From Streptomyces sp. T12 (GTDB lineage: Bacteria > Actinomycetota > Actinomycetes > Streptomycetales > Streptomycetaceae), in the NCBI RefSeq assembly GCF_028736035.1, contig NZ_CP117866.1:3658001-3722000 (forward strand): DNA of 64,000 nt, written 5' to 3'. Position numbers and translations under genes: made by a program. Every line of letters starts with the position of its first letter. Position 1 is the first letter of the stretch. The notes beneath the pieces were generated by a model that saw nothing but the letters and a program-made list of their open reading frames with translations, ran no database searches and was not told where the DNA came from. Shown in pieces: positions 41,876-51,238 of this stretch.

Positions 41876-42517
41876 CTAGGGAGTTGACGGCACCCGCGGC
41901 AAGTACCCGGCCACCCGCTCCTCCAGCCGCCCCCGGCACCGCGGCCACTCCGCCGCCGTGATCGAGAAGAACGCGGAGTCACGCAACCGCCCCTCCTCCC
42001 CCGCCGCCCAGGAACGGGACCAGTTGCGCAGCACGCCCTCGAAGCGGGCGCCCACACTCTCGATGGCCGCGCGGGAGCGCTCGTTGCGGGCGTCCGTCTT
42101 CAGGTCCACCCGGGACACGCCCCACTCCTCGAAGGCGTGCCGGAAGAGCAGCAGCTTGGCCTCGGCGTTCACACCCGTGCCCTGGGCCGTGCGGGCCAGC
42201 CAGGTGAAGCCGACCTCTATGGCGTCGAGTCGGTCGTCGGAGAGCCAGGAGCGTGGCTCCCAGTAGGAGGTGGCGCCCACCGCCCGGCCCGAGGCCACGG
42301 AGACCTGCGCGTACGGCGCCAGCCGCCCCGCCGCCGCGCGGGCGAGCTGCGCGTCGATGTAGTCACCGACCTCGTGGGCCCTCGGCACCAAGGTGAACGC
42401 GTAGGTGTCGCGCTCCTCCTCCGCCGCCACGGCCAGATCCGCCGCGTGCCGGTGCTCCAGCGGCTCCAGGCGCACCAGGGCGCCCTCCAGGACCGGCCCG
42501 ACCAGCTTGAAGCCCAC
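41876..42517 (-). CDS. GNAT family N-acetyltransferase (RimJ/RimL-like)
   Basis: A 213-residue acetyltransferase. [21 protein letters not shown] begins the fold. [67 protein letters not shown] is the usual acetyl-CoA and motif B region of RimJ/RimL-like proteins. The substrate is unknown. It lies 13 bp downstream of the EPSP-synthase paralog on the same strand and may be co-transcribed. Confidence 0.88.
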   Translation of the reverse strand: MGFKLVGPVLEGALVRLEPLEHRHAADLAVAAEEERDTYAFTLVPRAHEVGDYIDAQLARAAAGRLAPYAQVSVASGRAVGATSYWEPRSWLSDDRLDAIEVGFTWLARTAQGTGVNAEAKLLLFRHAFEEWGVSRVDLKTDARNERSRAAIESVGARFEGVLRNWSRSWAAGEEGRLRDSAFFSITAAEWPRCRGRLEERVAGYLPRVPSTP

Positions 42518-42530
42518 CCGACAACTCCCG

Positions 42531-43760
42531 TCACCACCGCGCGCGCAGCGCCCCGAACTCCTCGTGGAAATCCGGGAAAGTCTTCCGTACGCACCCGGGG
42601 TCGTCGAACGAAATACCGGGCACCCGAAGTCCGGTCACCGCGAAGGACATCACGATGCGATGGTCGCCGTAGGACCTGACCTGCGTTCCCACAGGCGTAC
42701 CCGGCTGGATCTCGATCCAGTCCGGACCGGTCGTCACCTCCACCCCCAGCCGCCGCAGGTTCTCCGCACACGCCTCCAGCCGGTCGCACTCCTTCACCCG
42801 CGTGTTCGCCACGTCCTCGATCCGCACCGGCCCGGAGGCGAACGGCGCGATGGCCGCGAGGGTCGGCATGGTGTCGGAGATGTCCCGCATGTTGACGGTG
42901 ACCCCCCGCAGTTCGCCGGTCCCCCGGACCGTCGTCGACTCCGCACCCACCGACACCCACGCGCCCATCCGCCGCAGTACGTCGACGAAGCCCAGGTCGC
43001 CCTGGAGCGCCCCCTCGCCCAGGCCCGGAACCGTCACCTCGCCGCCCGTGACGGCCGCCGCCGCGAAGAAGTAGCTCGCGGTCGACGCGTCGGGCTCCAC
43101 CGCGTAGGTCGTCGCGCGGTAGCCGCCCGGCGGGACGACGAAGACGTCCCCCTCGCGCCGTACCTCCACCCCGAACGCCCGCATCATCGCGATCGTGATC
43201 TCGACGTACGGCACCGAGACGAGGTCGGTGACGGTGATGCGCAGGCCCTTGCGGGTCATCGGCCCCAGCAGCAGCAGCGCCGTCAGGTACTGCGACGACT
43301 GCCCCGCGTCCAGCGTCACTTCCCCGCCCTCGACGCCGGCCGCCGCCACCGTCAGCGGGTGGTGGCCCTCCTTCTCCGCGTGCCGCAGGTCCACGCCCAG
43401 GTCGCGCAGGGCGCGGGTGAGCGGGAGCAGGGGGCGGCGGCGCATCTGGGGCGAGGCGTCGAAGCGGTAGGTGCCGTGGCCGGTCGCGGCGAGTGTCGGC
43501 AGGAAGCGGGCCGTCGTCGCACCGTCCCGGCAGTAGACGTCGGCCTCGGGGGCGGCAGGGCCCTGCGGACGGCCGTCGACCTGCCAGGTGCCCGGGGTCC
43601 GGCCGACCCGGTAGCCGAGCCGTACCAGCCCCTCGGCGAAGCCCTCCGTGTCGTCCGAGCGGAGCGGGCGCAGGAGGGTGGTGACACCGTCGGCCGCGGC
43701 CGCCAGGAAGAGGGCGCGGGCGGTGATGGACTTGGAACCGGGGACGTCGACTGCGGGCAT
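42531..43760 (-). CDS. aroA: 3-phosphoshikimate 1-carboxyvinyltransferase (EPSP synthase) paralog
   Basis: A 409-residue protein of the EPSP-synthase/MurA fold. K10-S11 with R15 ([13 protein letters not shown]) forms the shikimate-3-phosphate site. Further signatures are [50 protein letters not shown] and [13 protein letters not shown]. The phosphoenolpyruvate loop reads [11 protein letters not shown] rather than the usual GNAGTxxRPL, so glyphosate sensitivity or even substrate may differ. Streptomyces often have more than one aroA-like gene. This short form without other aromatic genes nearby may be the secondary one. Start ATG 43760. Confidence 0.88.
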   Translation of the reverse strand: MPAVDVPGSKSITARALFLAAAADGVTTLLRPLRSDDTEGFAEGLVRLGYRVGRTPGTWQVDGRPQGPAAPEADVYCRDGATTARFLPTLAATGHGTYRFDASPQMRRRPLLPLTRALRDLGVDLRHAEKEGHHPLTVAAAGVEGGEVTLDAGQSSQYLTALLLLGPMTRKGLRITVTDLVSVPYVEITIAMMRAFGVEVRREGDVFVVPPGGYRATTYAVEPDASTASYFFAAAAVTGGEVTVPGLGEGALQGDLGFVDVLRRMGAWVSVGAESTTVRGTGELRGVTVNMRDISDTMPTLAAIAPFASGPVRIEDVANTRVKECDRLEACAENLRRLGVEVTTGPDWIEIQPGTPVGTQVRSYGDHRIVMSFAVTGLRVPGISFDDPGCVRKTFPDFHEEFGALRARW

Positions 43761-44196
43761 GCCGTCATGATCGCCCGGGCGTCGGCTCCGGCGCCGCGCC
43801 GTCCACGGGATGGACCCGCACGGCCCTCGCCCGTCACCCACCCGTCCTCTCGCCCGCTGCCCACGCGTCACGGGGAACCCGGCGGCCCCGGGCTCACCGA
43901 CTTCGCGGATTCCGGCCATCCCCGGGAACCCAGCCCCACCCCCGCCCGTCCAACCCGCACGCTGCCGGAGAGTCACCGTGGTCCGGTGTCGGCCCTCGCT
44001 GCTGGCTGCGATCGCTGACCACCCTCTCCGCCGTACCGCGGCCGGCAGCACGCCGTCATCGGCGCGCCCCCCTCCAACTGCGCCGATGGCGGCCCCTCTT
44101 TGGTTACGGTGCACTCCCTTGACTGGCAGAAACTTCCCGGTTATTGGTGACTTCTCGGAAGTTTCCTTCAGTGCACCACCTCCGGAAGGAGCGCAC
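43761..44196. other. 436-bp divergent intergenic region
   Basis: The region lies between the aroA-like gene and the GH3 gene. Near the GH3 side are a TTGACT -35-like hexamer (44119-44124) and an inverted repeat (44129-44165). The rest, rich in short proline-coding shadow frames, shows nothing I can support as a gene. Confidence 0.5.
44119..44165 (+). promoter_or_regulatory. Predicted GH3 promoter with inverted repeat
   Basis: TTGACT (44119-44124) with TATTGG (44142-44147) at 17-bp spacing is a plausible promoter. GAAACTTCC (44129-44137) and GGAAGTTTC (44157-44165) form a 9-bp inverted repeat that brackets the -10, so it may be a repressor operator or a hairpin in the leader. Confidence 0.45.
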
Positions 44197-46068
44197 GTGC
44201 CCGACACCAGCACGGGAAGCAGACGAAACGGGAGAAGCACGGCAAGCACCGGCAACACCGCCACACCTTCAAGACGTGCGGTCCTCGCGGCCACCGCCGG
44301 CGTCACCACCGCCCTGGCCGTCGGCGGCACCGCCCACGCCGGCGCCCCGGACGACCGGAAACTGTGCGCCCTCATCGCCCGGATGACCCTGCCGGAGAAG
44401 GTCGGCCAGCTCTTCGTCATGCGGGTCTACGGCCACTCCGCGACCGCCCCCGACCAGGCCGACATCGACGCCAACCTCAAGGAGATCGGCGTCCGGACAG
44501 CCGCCGAGCTGATCGCCACGTACCGGGTGGGCGGCATCATCTACTTCACCTGGGCGCACAACACCCGCAGTCCGCACCAGATCGCCGACCTGTCCAACGG
44601 CGTCCAGAAGGCGTCCCTCACCCAGCCCCGCGGCCTGCCCGTCCTGGTCTCCACCGACCAGGAGCACGGCATCGTCTGCCGCGTCGGCGAGCCCGCCACC
44701 CTCTTCCCGGGCGCCATGGCCATCGGGGCCGGCGGCTCACACGCCGACGCCCGCACCCTCGGCCGGATCGCCGGACGGGAACTCAGAGCGCTCGGCATCC
44801 GGCAGAACTACTCCCCCGTGGCCGATGTGAACGTCAACCCGGCCAACCCGGTCATCGGCGTCCGCTCCTTCGGCGCCGAACCGGCCGCGGTGGCCGGCAT
44901 GGTCGCCGCCGAGGTGGCCGGATACCAGCGCTCCCGGCAGATCGCGGCCACCGCCAAGCACTTCCCGGGCCACGGCGACACGGCCGTCGACAGCCACTAC
45001 GGCTTCCCGGTCATCACGCACACCCGCGAGCAGTGGGACTCCCTGGACGCACCGCCCTTCCGGGCCGCCGTCCGCGCCGGCATCGACTCCATCATGACCG
45101 CGCACATCATGGTCCCGGCCCTCGACGACTCCGGCGACCCGGCCACTCTCTCCCGCCCGATCCTGACCGGCATCCTGCGCGAGGAGTTGGGCTACGACGG
45201 CGTGGTGGTCACGGACTCCCTCGGCATGGAGGGCGTAAGGACCAAGTACGGCGACGACCGCGTCCCCGTCCTCGCGCTCAAGGCGGGCGTGGACCAGCTC
45301 CTCAATCCGCCGTCCCTCGACATCGCGTGGAACGCGGTCCTCAAGGCCGTCCAGAACGGCGAGCTGACCGAGGCGCGGCTCGACGAGTCGATCCTGCGGA
45401 TCCTGCGGCTGAAGGCGAAGCTGCGGCTGTTCGAGGAGCCGTACGTCAGCCAGGGCGGGGTCGACCGGAACGTCGGCACCCCATCCCACCTCAGGACCGC
45501 CGACCACATCGCCGAGCGGACCACGACTTTGCTGGTCAACGAGGGGCCGCTGCTCCCCCTGTCGCACCGCGCCCACCCCAAGGTCCTCGTCGTCGGCGCC
45601 GACCCGGCCTCCCCGTCCGGCACGACGGGACCGCCGACCGGCGTGCTGGCCGCCGCCCTCACCGAACTGGGCTTCACGACGACCGCTCTGTCGACGGGTA
45701 CGGCGCCCTCCGCCGCGACCATCGCCGGGGCGGTCGAGGCGGCCCGGACGGCGGACGCGGTGGTGGTCGGGACGTACAACGTCACGGCGAGCAGCACCCA
45801 GAAGACCCTGGTCGCGCAGCTCCTCGCGACAGGGAGGCCGGTGGTGGCGGTCGCGATCCGCAACCCGTACGACGTGGCCCATCTGCCCGCCGTCCCCGCC
45901 TGCTTGGCGTCGTACTCCTGGACCGACGTCGAGCTGCGGGCGGCCGCGCGGGTGATCGCCGGGCGGGTGGCACCGCGCGGGAAGCTGCCGGTGCCGGTGC
46001 AGCGGGCGGACGATCCGACACGGGTGCTGTATCCGGTCGGCCACGGGCTGACGTACGGGAGCAGCTAG
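44197..46068 (+). CDS. Exported GH3 beta-N-acetylhexosaminidase-like enzyme (NagZ type)
   Basis: A 623-residue glycoside hydrolase. The N-terminus has twin arginines (SRRAVLAATAGVTTALAVGGTAHA), a Tat-type signal with an Ala-x-Ala cleavage site. The catalytic barrel follows: LPEKVGQLFVMRV, LVSTDQEHGIVCRV, and KHFPGHGDTAVDSHYG, the NagZ signature whose histidine is the acid/base. VVTDSLGMEGV carries the nucleophile aspartate. The C-terminal ~150 residues form a GH3 alpha/beta-sandwich domain. It likely acts outside on GlcNAc-containing wall fragments or chitooligosaccharides. GGAAGGAG lies about 6 nt before GTG 44197. Confidence 0.92.
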   Translation: MPDTSTGSRRNGRSTASTGNTATPSRRAVLAATAGVTTALAVGGTAHAGAPDDRKLCALIARMTLPEKVGQLFVMRVYGHSATAPDQADIDANLKEIGVRTAAELIATYRVGGIIYFTWAHNTRSPHQIADLSNGVQKASLTQPRGLPVLVSTDQEHGIVCRVGEPATLFPGAMAIGAGGSHADARTLGRIAGRELRALGIRQNYSPVADVNVNPANPVIGVRSFGAEPAAVAGMVAAEVAGYQRSRQIAATAKHFPGHGDTAVDSHYGFPVITHTREQWDSLDAPPFRAAVRAGIDSIMTAHIMVPALDDSGDPATLSRPILTGILREELGYDGVVVTDSLGMEGVRTKYGDDRVPVLALKAGVDQLLNPPSLDIAWNAVLKAVQNGELTEARLDESILRILRLKAKLRLFEEPYVSQGGVDRNVGTPSHLRTADHIAERTTTLLVNEGPLLPLSHRAHPKVLVVGADPASPSGTTGPPTGVLAAALTELGFTTTALSTGTAPSAATIAGAVEAARTADAVVVGTYNVTASSTQKTLVAQLLATGRPVVAVAIRNPYDVAHLPAVPACLASYSWTDVELRAAARVIAGRVAPRGKLPVPVQRADDPTRVLYPVGHGLTYGSS

Positions 46069-46208
46069 CGGCCCGTAGCACTTTGTACGTAGTACCCGTA
46101 CGCGATATACCGATCCCACTCACCCCTAACCGGCGCAAAGGACCCCACACGTCTGGCGTGCGCCCGTTGTCGCGGGCCACGCTGGACGGGGGTACCGGGG
46201 GGAGTGCA

Positions 46209-46856
46209 ATGCGTGGGAGATGTGCCGTTGGGGTGGTCTGTGCGTTTCTGGCGCTGCTCATCCCGCTATTGACGGGGTGTCAGACCGGGTCGGGAGCGGC
46301 GGCGGAAGAGGACGGGCGGCTCGACAAGACCGCGAGCGAGCAGCAGGTGGCACCGACCTGGCCCGCGGGATACGGCGTGGTGTTCCTCGGCGTCGACGAG
46401 TGCAGTTCCTTCGGTACGTCGAGCTTCACCGAGGTGTCCTGCACCAGTGAGCGGGCGGCGGCGCGGGTCGTGGCGCGGCACGACGGCAAGGTGGGCGACG
46501 GACCGCTGTGTCCCGGGACCACGGACTTCGTCCTCCACATCAGCGAACAGAGCCGCACGTCCGACGAGGACGGCGACGGCGCGATCCCGCAGGGCTACGC
46601 CTGCATGCGCAACCTCACTTCGCCCCACCCGGGCGACCCCGGCGGCGGAGGCGGCCCCCGCACCATCGTCGGCGACTGCGTCTACGGCTCCGGCGACGGC
46701 CAGGTCCGCGAGACGTCGTGCGACGGCAAGGGCCGGCAGAAGCCGCAGTACAAGGTGACCAGGTCCGTCGGCAAACGGGCCGACTGCCCCCTGTCGACGG
46801 CCCTGTACGTCCAACTGGGCGGCGAGAAACCGGTGGGGTGCGCGCGGCCGGTGTGA
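46209..46856 (+). CDS. Putative lipoprotein of unknown function
   Basis: A 215-residue protein with a lipoprotein signal (CAVGVVCAFLALLIPLLTGC, lipobox L-T-G-C at about residue 24). The mature part has many cysteines, including DECSSFGTSSFTEVSCTS, GPLCPG, GYACMRN, GDCVYG, ETSCDG, ADCPL and VGCARP, and a Gly-rich hinge. Two similar halves, each with several cysteines, suggest a disulfide-rich surface domain. The family is not recognised. GGGGGAG lies 5 nt before ATG 46209. Convergent with the next gene. Confidence 0.75.
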   Translation: MRGRCAVGVVCAFLALLIPLLTGCQTGSGAAAEEDGRLDKTASEQQVAPTWPAGYGVVFLGVDECSSFGTSSFTEVSCTSERAAARVVARHDGKVGDGPLCPGTTDFVLHISEQSRTSDEDGDGAIPQGYACMRNLTSPHPGDPGGGGGPRTIVGDCVYGSGDGQVRETSCDGKGRQKPQYKVTRSVGKRADCPLSTALYVQLGGEKPVGCARPV

Positions 46857-46904
46857 GCGCCGCCCTCGGGGCCGGCCGGGGCGGTGCCGGTCAGCCGGCG
46901 CCGG

Positions 46905-47297
46905 TCAGCACAGGATCCACCCCTTGCTCACCGACCCCCGCCCCACTCGCCCCTTCACCCACACGCACCGCTGCCCGGCGTGCACCGTCACCGGGCCCGC
47001 TCGGTGGCTGTAGTACCACTCGTCGACGACCGCGTTGGCGCGGCGGGCCTGCACGCTGACCATCATCCACTGCTTGCGGCCGGGATCCTTGGGCTTGGTG
47101 ATGGCGCAGACGTAGCCGGCCCGCTTGTAGACGTACAGCGTGCCGGTGGAGAACGGGTACGTCTTGACCTTGCGCCCCTCGCACCGCGTGGGGGCGGCCG
47201 CCTGAGCCTCCGCCGGGGCCGCGACCGCGAGCAGGCCGGACGCGGTCAGCAACGCCAGGCCGACCGCCAGTCGTCGGCGTATCGCTCCTGTGTCCAC
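46905..47297 (-). CDS. Small secreted protein of unknown function
   Basis: A 130-residue protein with a Sec signal (IRRRLAVGLALLTASGLLAVAAPAEAQA) and a mature part with four cysteines (PTRCEG, GYVCAI, QRCVWV, WILC). WMMVSVQARRANAVVDEWYYSHRAGPVTVHAGQRCVWVKGRVG resembles the common Streptomyces small secreted SH3-like proteins. I chose GTG 47297 because GGAGG lies 8 nt upstream. ATG 47324 would add nine residues. Role unknown. Confidence 0.75.
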   Translation of the reverse strand: MDTGAIRRRLAVGLALLTASGLLAVAAPAEAQAAAPTRCEGRKVKTYPFSTGTLYVYKRAGYVCAITKPKDPGRKQWMMVSVQARRANAVVDEWYYSHRAGPVTVHAGQRCVWVKGRVGRGSVSKGWILC

Positions 47298-47426
47298 AGT
47301 GTTGTCCTCCCCGTACACCGGCAATGAGCGTACTGGTGTACGGACGCACGGCGTATGCCGGATGGTTGCACGACCGTCACGCCAACACGGTCACCGGCCC
47401 GCCCCACGCCAGCAGCTCCCCCGGAG

Positions 47427-50400
47427 TCACGCCACAGCGGCCTCAGCCTCGGCCTCCCCGATGAACGTCCGCCACAACTCCGCATACAGCCCGCCCCGCG
47501 CCAGCAACTCCGCATGCGTGCCGTCCTCGGCGACCCTGCCGTGATCCATCACCACGACCCGGTCCGCGCGGGCGGCCGTCGTCAGGCGGTGGGCGACCAC
47601 CAGAGTCGTACGGCGGCCCGCGAGCCGGTCCGTCGCCTGGTTGACCTGGGCCTCCGTGGCCAGGTCCAGCGCGGCCGTCGCCTCGTCGAGGAGCAGGATG
47701 TCGGGGTCGACCAGCTCGGCGCGGGCTAGGGCGATCAGCTGGCGCTGCCCGGCGGAGAGGTTGCGGCCGCGCTCGGCGACCTCGTGGAGGTAGCCGCCGT
47801 CGAGGGTCGCGATCATCTCGTGGGCGCCCACCGCCCGGGCCGCGGCCTCGACCTCGGCGTCCGTCGCCTCCGGGCGGCCGTAGGCGATGGCGTCGCGGAC
47901 GGTGCCTTGGAAGAGGTAGGCCTCCTGCGGGACGACGCCGAGACGGTGCCGGTACGACGTGATGTCCAGGGAGCGCAGATCCGTGCCGTCGGCCGTGACC
48001 CGGCCACCGGTCGGGTCGTAGAAGCGGGCCACCAGCTTGACGAGGGTCGACTTGCCCGCGCCGGTCTCGCCGACGAAGGCGACCGTCTGCCCTGCGGGGA
48101 TGCGGAGGTCGATGCCGCCGAGAGCCTCCTCCGCCTCATCGGCACCGCCGTATTTGAAGTGCACGTCCTCGAAAGCCACCTCGCCCCGCAGCGACAGCAC
48201 CTCCAGCGGCTCCTTCGCCGCCTTCGTCGACGTCGGTTCCTGGAGCAGTTCCTGGATGCGGCCGAGCGAGACCGTGGCCTGCTGGTAGCCGTCGAAGACC
48301 TGGGAGAGCTGCTGGACCGGGGCGAAGAACAGGTCGATGTAGAGCAGGTACGCCACCAGCGCGCCGGTCGTCAGCGTCGCGTCGTCGATCCGGGCCCCGC
48401 CCGCGATCAGCACCGCCGCCGCGGCCGCCGACGACAGGAACTGCACGAAGGGGAAGTAGATGGAGATCAGCCACTGGCCCCGGATGCGGGCCTGGCGGTA
48501 GCTGTCGCTGCGCTCGGCGAACCGCGCGCCGCTGTCCCGCTCGCGCCGGAAGGCCTGCACGATCCGCAGCCCGGACACCGACTCCTGGAGGTCTGCGTTG
48601 ACCAACGACACGCGCTCACGGGCGAGTTCGTACGCCTTCACGCTCGCCCGGCGGAAGAAGAACGTCGCGACGACCAGCGGCGGCAGCGTCGCGAAGACGA
48701 CGAGCGCGAGCTGAAGGTCGAGCACCAGCAGGGCGACCATGATGCCGAAGAAGGTGACGACGGAGACGAAGGCGGTGACCAGGCCCGTCTGGAGGAAGGT
48801 CGACAGCGCGTCGACGTCCGTCGTCATCCGCGTCATGATCCGGCCGGTCAACTCGCGTTCGTAGTAGTCCAGTCCGAGACGCTGGAGCTGGGCGAAGATC
48901 TTCAGGCGCAGGGAGTACAGGACGCGTTCGCCGGTGCGCCCGGTCATCCGCGTCTCGCCGATCTGCGCCGCCCACTGGGCGATCACGGTGAGCAGGGCGA
49001 GGAGGGAGGCAGCCCAGACGGCGCCGAGGGCGACCTGCGTGACGCCCGAGTCGATGCCGTGCCGGATCAGGACCGGGAGCAGCAGTCCCATGCCGGCGTC
49101 CACGGCGACGAGGCCGAGGCTGATCAGCAGGGGGCGCCCGAAGCCTCGTAGCAGCCTTTTCAGGCCGTACGACTCCTCCGGCCGCACCGCACGCGCCTCG
49201 TCGATGTCGGGGGTGTCGGCCGCCGGGGGCAGCGCCTCCACCTGGGCGAGGAGCTCGGGGGTGGCCGGGGACTCCGACAGCGCCAGGTCCTTGCGCTCGC
49301 GGTCCCCGGTCCACAGCCTCGGGGTCACCCCGCGCTCGGCGTCGAACTCGGCGTCCAGCTCGTCGCGTACGGAGGTGTCCTCCCGGGGGCAGGCGGGCTG
49401 GGCGTGGCCGGGTGAGACGCCGCCGAGTTCGTCGGGGTCGGTGAGCAGGCGGCGGTAGAGGGCGGACCGCTCCTGGAGCTCCTCGTGGGTGCCGATGTCG
49501 GCGAGGCGGCCGGCGTCGAGGACGGCGATGCGGTCGGCGAGACCCAGGGTGGAGCGGCGGTGGGCGATGAGGAGGGTGGTCCGGCCCTCCATGACGTGCT
49601 TGAGCGCCTCGTGGATCTCCTGCTCGACACGGGCGTCCACCGCCGAGGTCGCGTCGTCGAGGACGAGCAGCCGGGGGTCGGTGAGGATCGCGCGGGCGAG
49701 CGCGATGCGCTGGCGCTGGCCGCCGGAGAGGGTGAGGCCGTGTTCGCCGACCTTGGTGTCGTAGCCCTCGGGCAGCTCGGCGATGAAACGGTCCGCCTGG
49801 GCGGCGCGCGCGGCGGCCTCGACCTCCTCGTCGGAGGCGTCCGGGCGGCCGTACGCGATGTTGCTGCGGACCGTGTCCGAGAAGAGGAAGGAGTCCTCCG
49901 GGACCAGCCCGATCGCGGCCCGCAGGGAGTCGAAGGTCAGCTCACGGACGTCGTGGCCGCCGACGAGGACGGCACCGCGCGTGACGTCGTAGAAGCGCGG
50001 GAGGAGAAGGGAGACCGTGGACTTGCCGGAGCCGGAGGAGCCGACGACGGCGAGGGTCTCGCCGGGACGGATCTCGAAGCTGAGCCCGTCGAGGACAGGG
50101 CGCTCGTCGTCGTAGCCGAAGGACACGTCGTCGAACTCGACGGTCGCGGGCGCGTCGGCGGGCAGCGTCTTGGCGCCGTCCTTGATCGACGGCTCGGTGT
50201 CGATCAGCTCCAGCACGCGCTCGGTGCCGGCGCGGGCCTGCTGCCCGACCGTGAGGACCATGGCGAGCATCCGGACCGGGCCGACCAGCTGGGCGAGGTA
50301 GGTCGAGAAGGCGACGAACGTACCCAGCGTGATGTGCCCGCGCACCGCCAGCCAGCCACCGACCGCGAGCATGGCGACCTGCCCGAGCGCCGGGACGGCC

Positions 50401-51146
50401 TGGAGCGCCGGGGTGTACTTCGAGTTGAACCGGATGGTGCGCAGCCGCCCCGCGAAGAGCCGCCGGCTGACCTCCCTGAGCTTCCCGGTCTCCTGCTCCT
50501 CCTGCCCGAAGCCCTTCACCACGCGTACGCCGCTGACGGCCCCGTCGACCACGCCCGCGACGGCGGCGGCCTGGGCCTGGGCGTACCAGGTGGCCGGGTG
50601 CAGCTTGGTGCGGCTGCGCCCCGCGATCCACCACAGGGCGGGCGCCACCGCGAGGGCGACGAGCGTGAGCGGCAGCGACAGCCACGCCATGACGACCAGG
50701 GATATCAGGAAGAGCGCGAAGTTCCCGATGGTCATCGGGAGCATGAAGAGCAGGCCCTGGATCAGCTGGAGGTCGCTGGTGGCCCGCCCGACGACCTGCC
50801 CGGTGGACAGCTCGTCCTGGCGCCGTCCGTCGAGCCGGGTGATCGTCCCGAACATCTCCGTGCGCAGATCGTGCTGGACGTCGAGGGCGAGGCGGCCGCC
50901 GTAGTAGCGGCGGATGTAGGTGAGGACGTAGACGGCGAGCGCGGCGGCGATGAGCAGGCCCGCCCAGACGGCCATGCTGCGGGTGTGGTCGCCGATGACG
51001 TCGTCGATGATCACCTTCGTGATCAGCGGGACGATCGCCATCACGGCCATACCGGCGAGCGAGGAGCCGAGGGCGAGGATCACGTCCCTGCGGTAGCGCC
51101 AGGCGTAGCCCCACAGTCGTCGTGCCCATCCCCGTTGCGCTGCCAC
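47427..51146 (-). CDS. Fused heterodimer-type ABC exporter (TMD-NBD-TMD-NBD)
   Basis: A 1239-residue protein with two six-helix membrane domains, each followed by a nucleotide-binding domain. NBD1 has Walker A GSSGSGKST, signature LSGGQRQR and Walker B LLVLDDATSAVD, where the catalytic Glu is Asp. NBD2 has GETGAGKST, LSAGQRQL and LLLDEATAALD. This asymmetry is that of heterodimeric multidrug-type exporters with one degenerate site, here in one chain. A charged linker (about residues 595-680) joins the halves. The substrate is unknown. GGAGG lies 7-8 nt before GTG 51146. Confidence 0.92.
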   Translation of the reverse strand: MAAQRGWARRLWGYAWRYRRDVILALGSSLAGMAVMAIVPLITKVIIDDVIGDHTRSMAVWAGLLIAAALAVYVLTYIRRYYGGRLALDVQHDLRTEMFGTITRLDGRRQDELSTGQVVGRATSDLQLIQGLLFMLPMTIGNFALFLISLVVMAWLSLPLTLVALAVAPALWWIAGRSRTKLHPATWYAQAQAAAVAGVVDGAVSGVRVVKGFGQEEQETGKLREVSRRLFAGRLRTIRFNSKYTPALQAVPALGQVAMLAVGGWLAVRGHITLGTFVAFSTYLAQLVGPVRMLAMVLTVGQQARAGTERVLELIDTEPSIKDGAKTLPADAPATVEFDDVSFGYDDERPVLDGLSFEIRPGETLAVVGSSGSGKSTVSLLLPRFYDVTRGAVLVGGHDVRELTFDSLRAAIGLVPEDSFLFSDTVRSNIAYGRPDASDEEVEAAARAAQADRFIAELPEGYDTKVGEHGLTLSGGQRQRIALARAILTDPRLLVLDDATSAVDARVEQEIHEALKHVMEGRTTLLIAHRRSTLGLADRIAVLDAGRLADIGTHEELQERSALYRRLLTDPDELGGVSPGHAQPACPREDTSVRDELDAEFDAERGVTPRLWTGDRERKDLALSESPATPELLAQVEALPPAADTPDIDEARAVRPEESYGLKRLLRGFGRPLLISLGLVAVDAGMGLLLPVLIRHGIDSGVTQVALGAVWAASLLALLTVIAQWAAQIGETRMTGRTGERVLYSLRLKIFAQLQRLGLDYYERELTGRIMTRMTTDVDALSTFLQTGLVTAFVSVVTFFGIMVALLVLDLQLALVVFATLPPLVVATFFFRRASVKAYELARERVSLVNADLQESVSGLRIVQAFRRERDSGARFAERSDSYRQARIRGQWLISIYFPFVQFLSSAAAAAVLIAGGARIDDATLTTGALVAYLLYIDLFFAPVQQLSQVFDGYQQATVSLGRIQELLQEPTSTKAAKEPLEVLSLRGEVAFEDVHFKYGGADEAEEALGGIDLRIPAGQTVAFVGETGAGKSTLVKLVARFYDPTGGRVTADGTDLRSLDITSYRHRLGVVPQEAYLFQGTVRDAIAYGRPEATDAEVEAAARAVGAHEMIATLDGGYLHEVAERGRNLSAGQRQLIALARAELVDPDILLLDEATAALDLATEAQVNQATDRLAGRRTTLVVAHRLTTAARADRVVVMDHGRVAEDGTHAELLARGGLYAELWRTFIGEAEAEAAVA

Positions 51147-51210
51147 GCCGCTGCCCTCCGTCGGTCCTGACCTGCCGGAAGGCACCAACGCCGACGAGCT
51201 CCGATTTCAT

Positions 51211-51237
51211 CCCACCGCAACAAACGGGGGCGGTGGG
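51211..51237 (-). terminator. Hairpin after the phytase-like gene
   Basis: CCCACCGC (51211-51218) and GCGGTGGG (51230-51237) form an 8-bp stem 1 bp beyond the stop codon of the minus-strand gene. It separates that gene from the ABC exporter start at 51146. Confidence 0.6.
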
Positions 51238-51238
51238 C

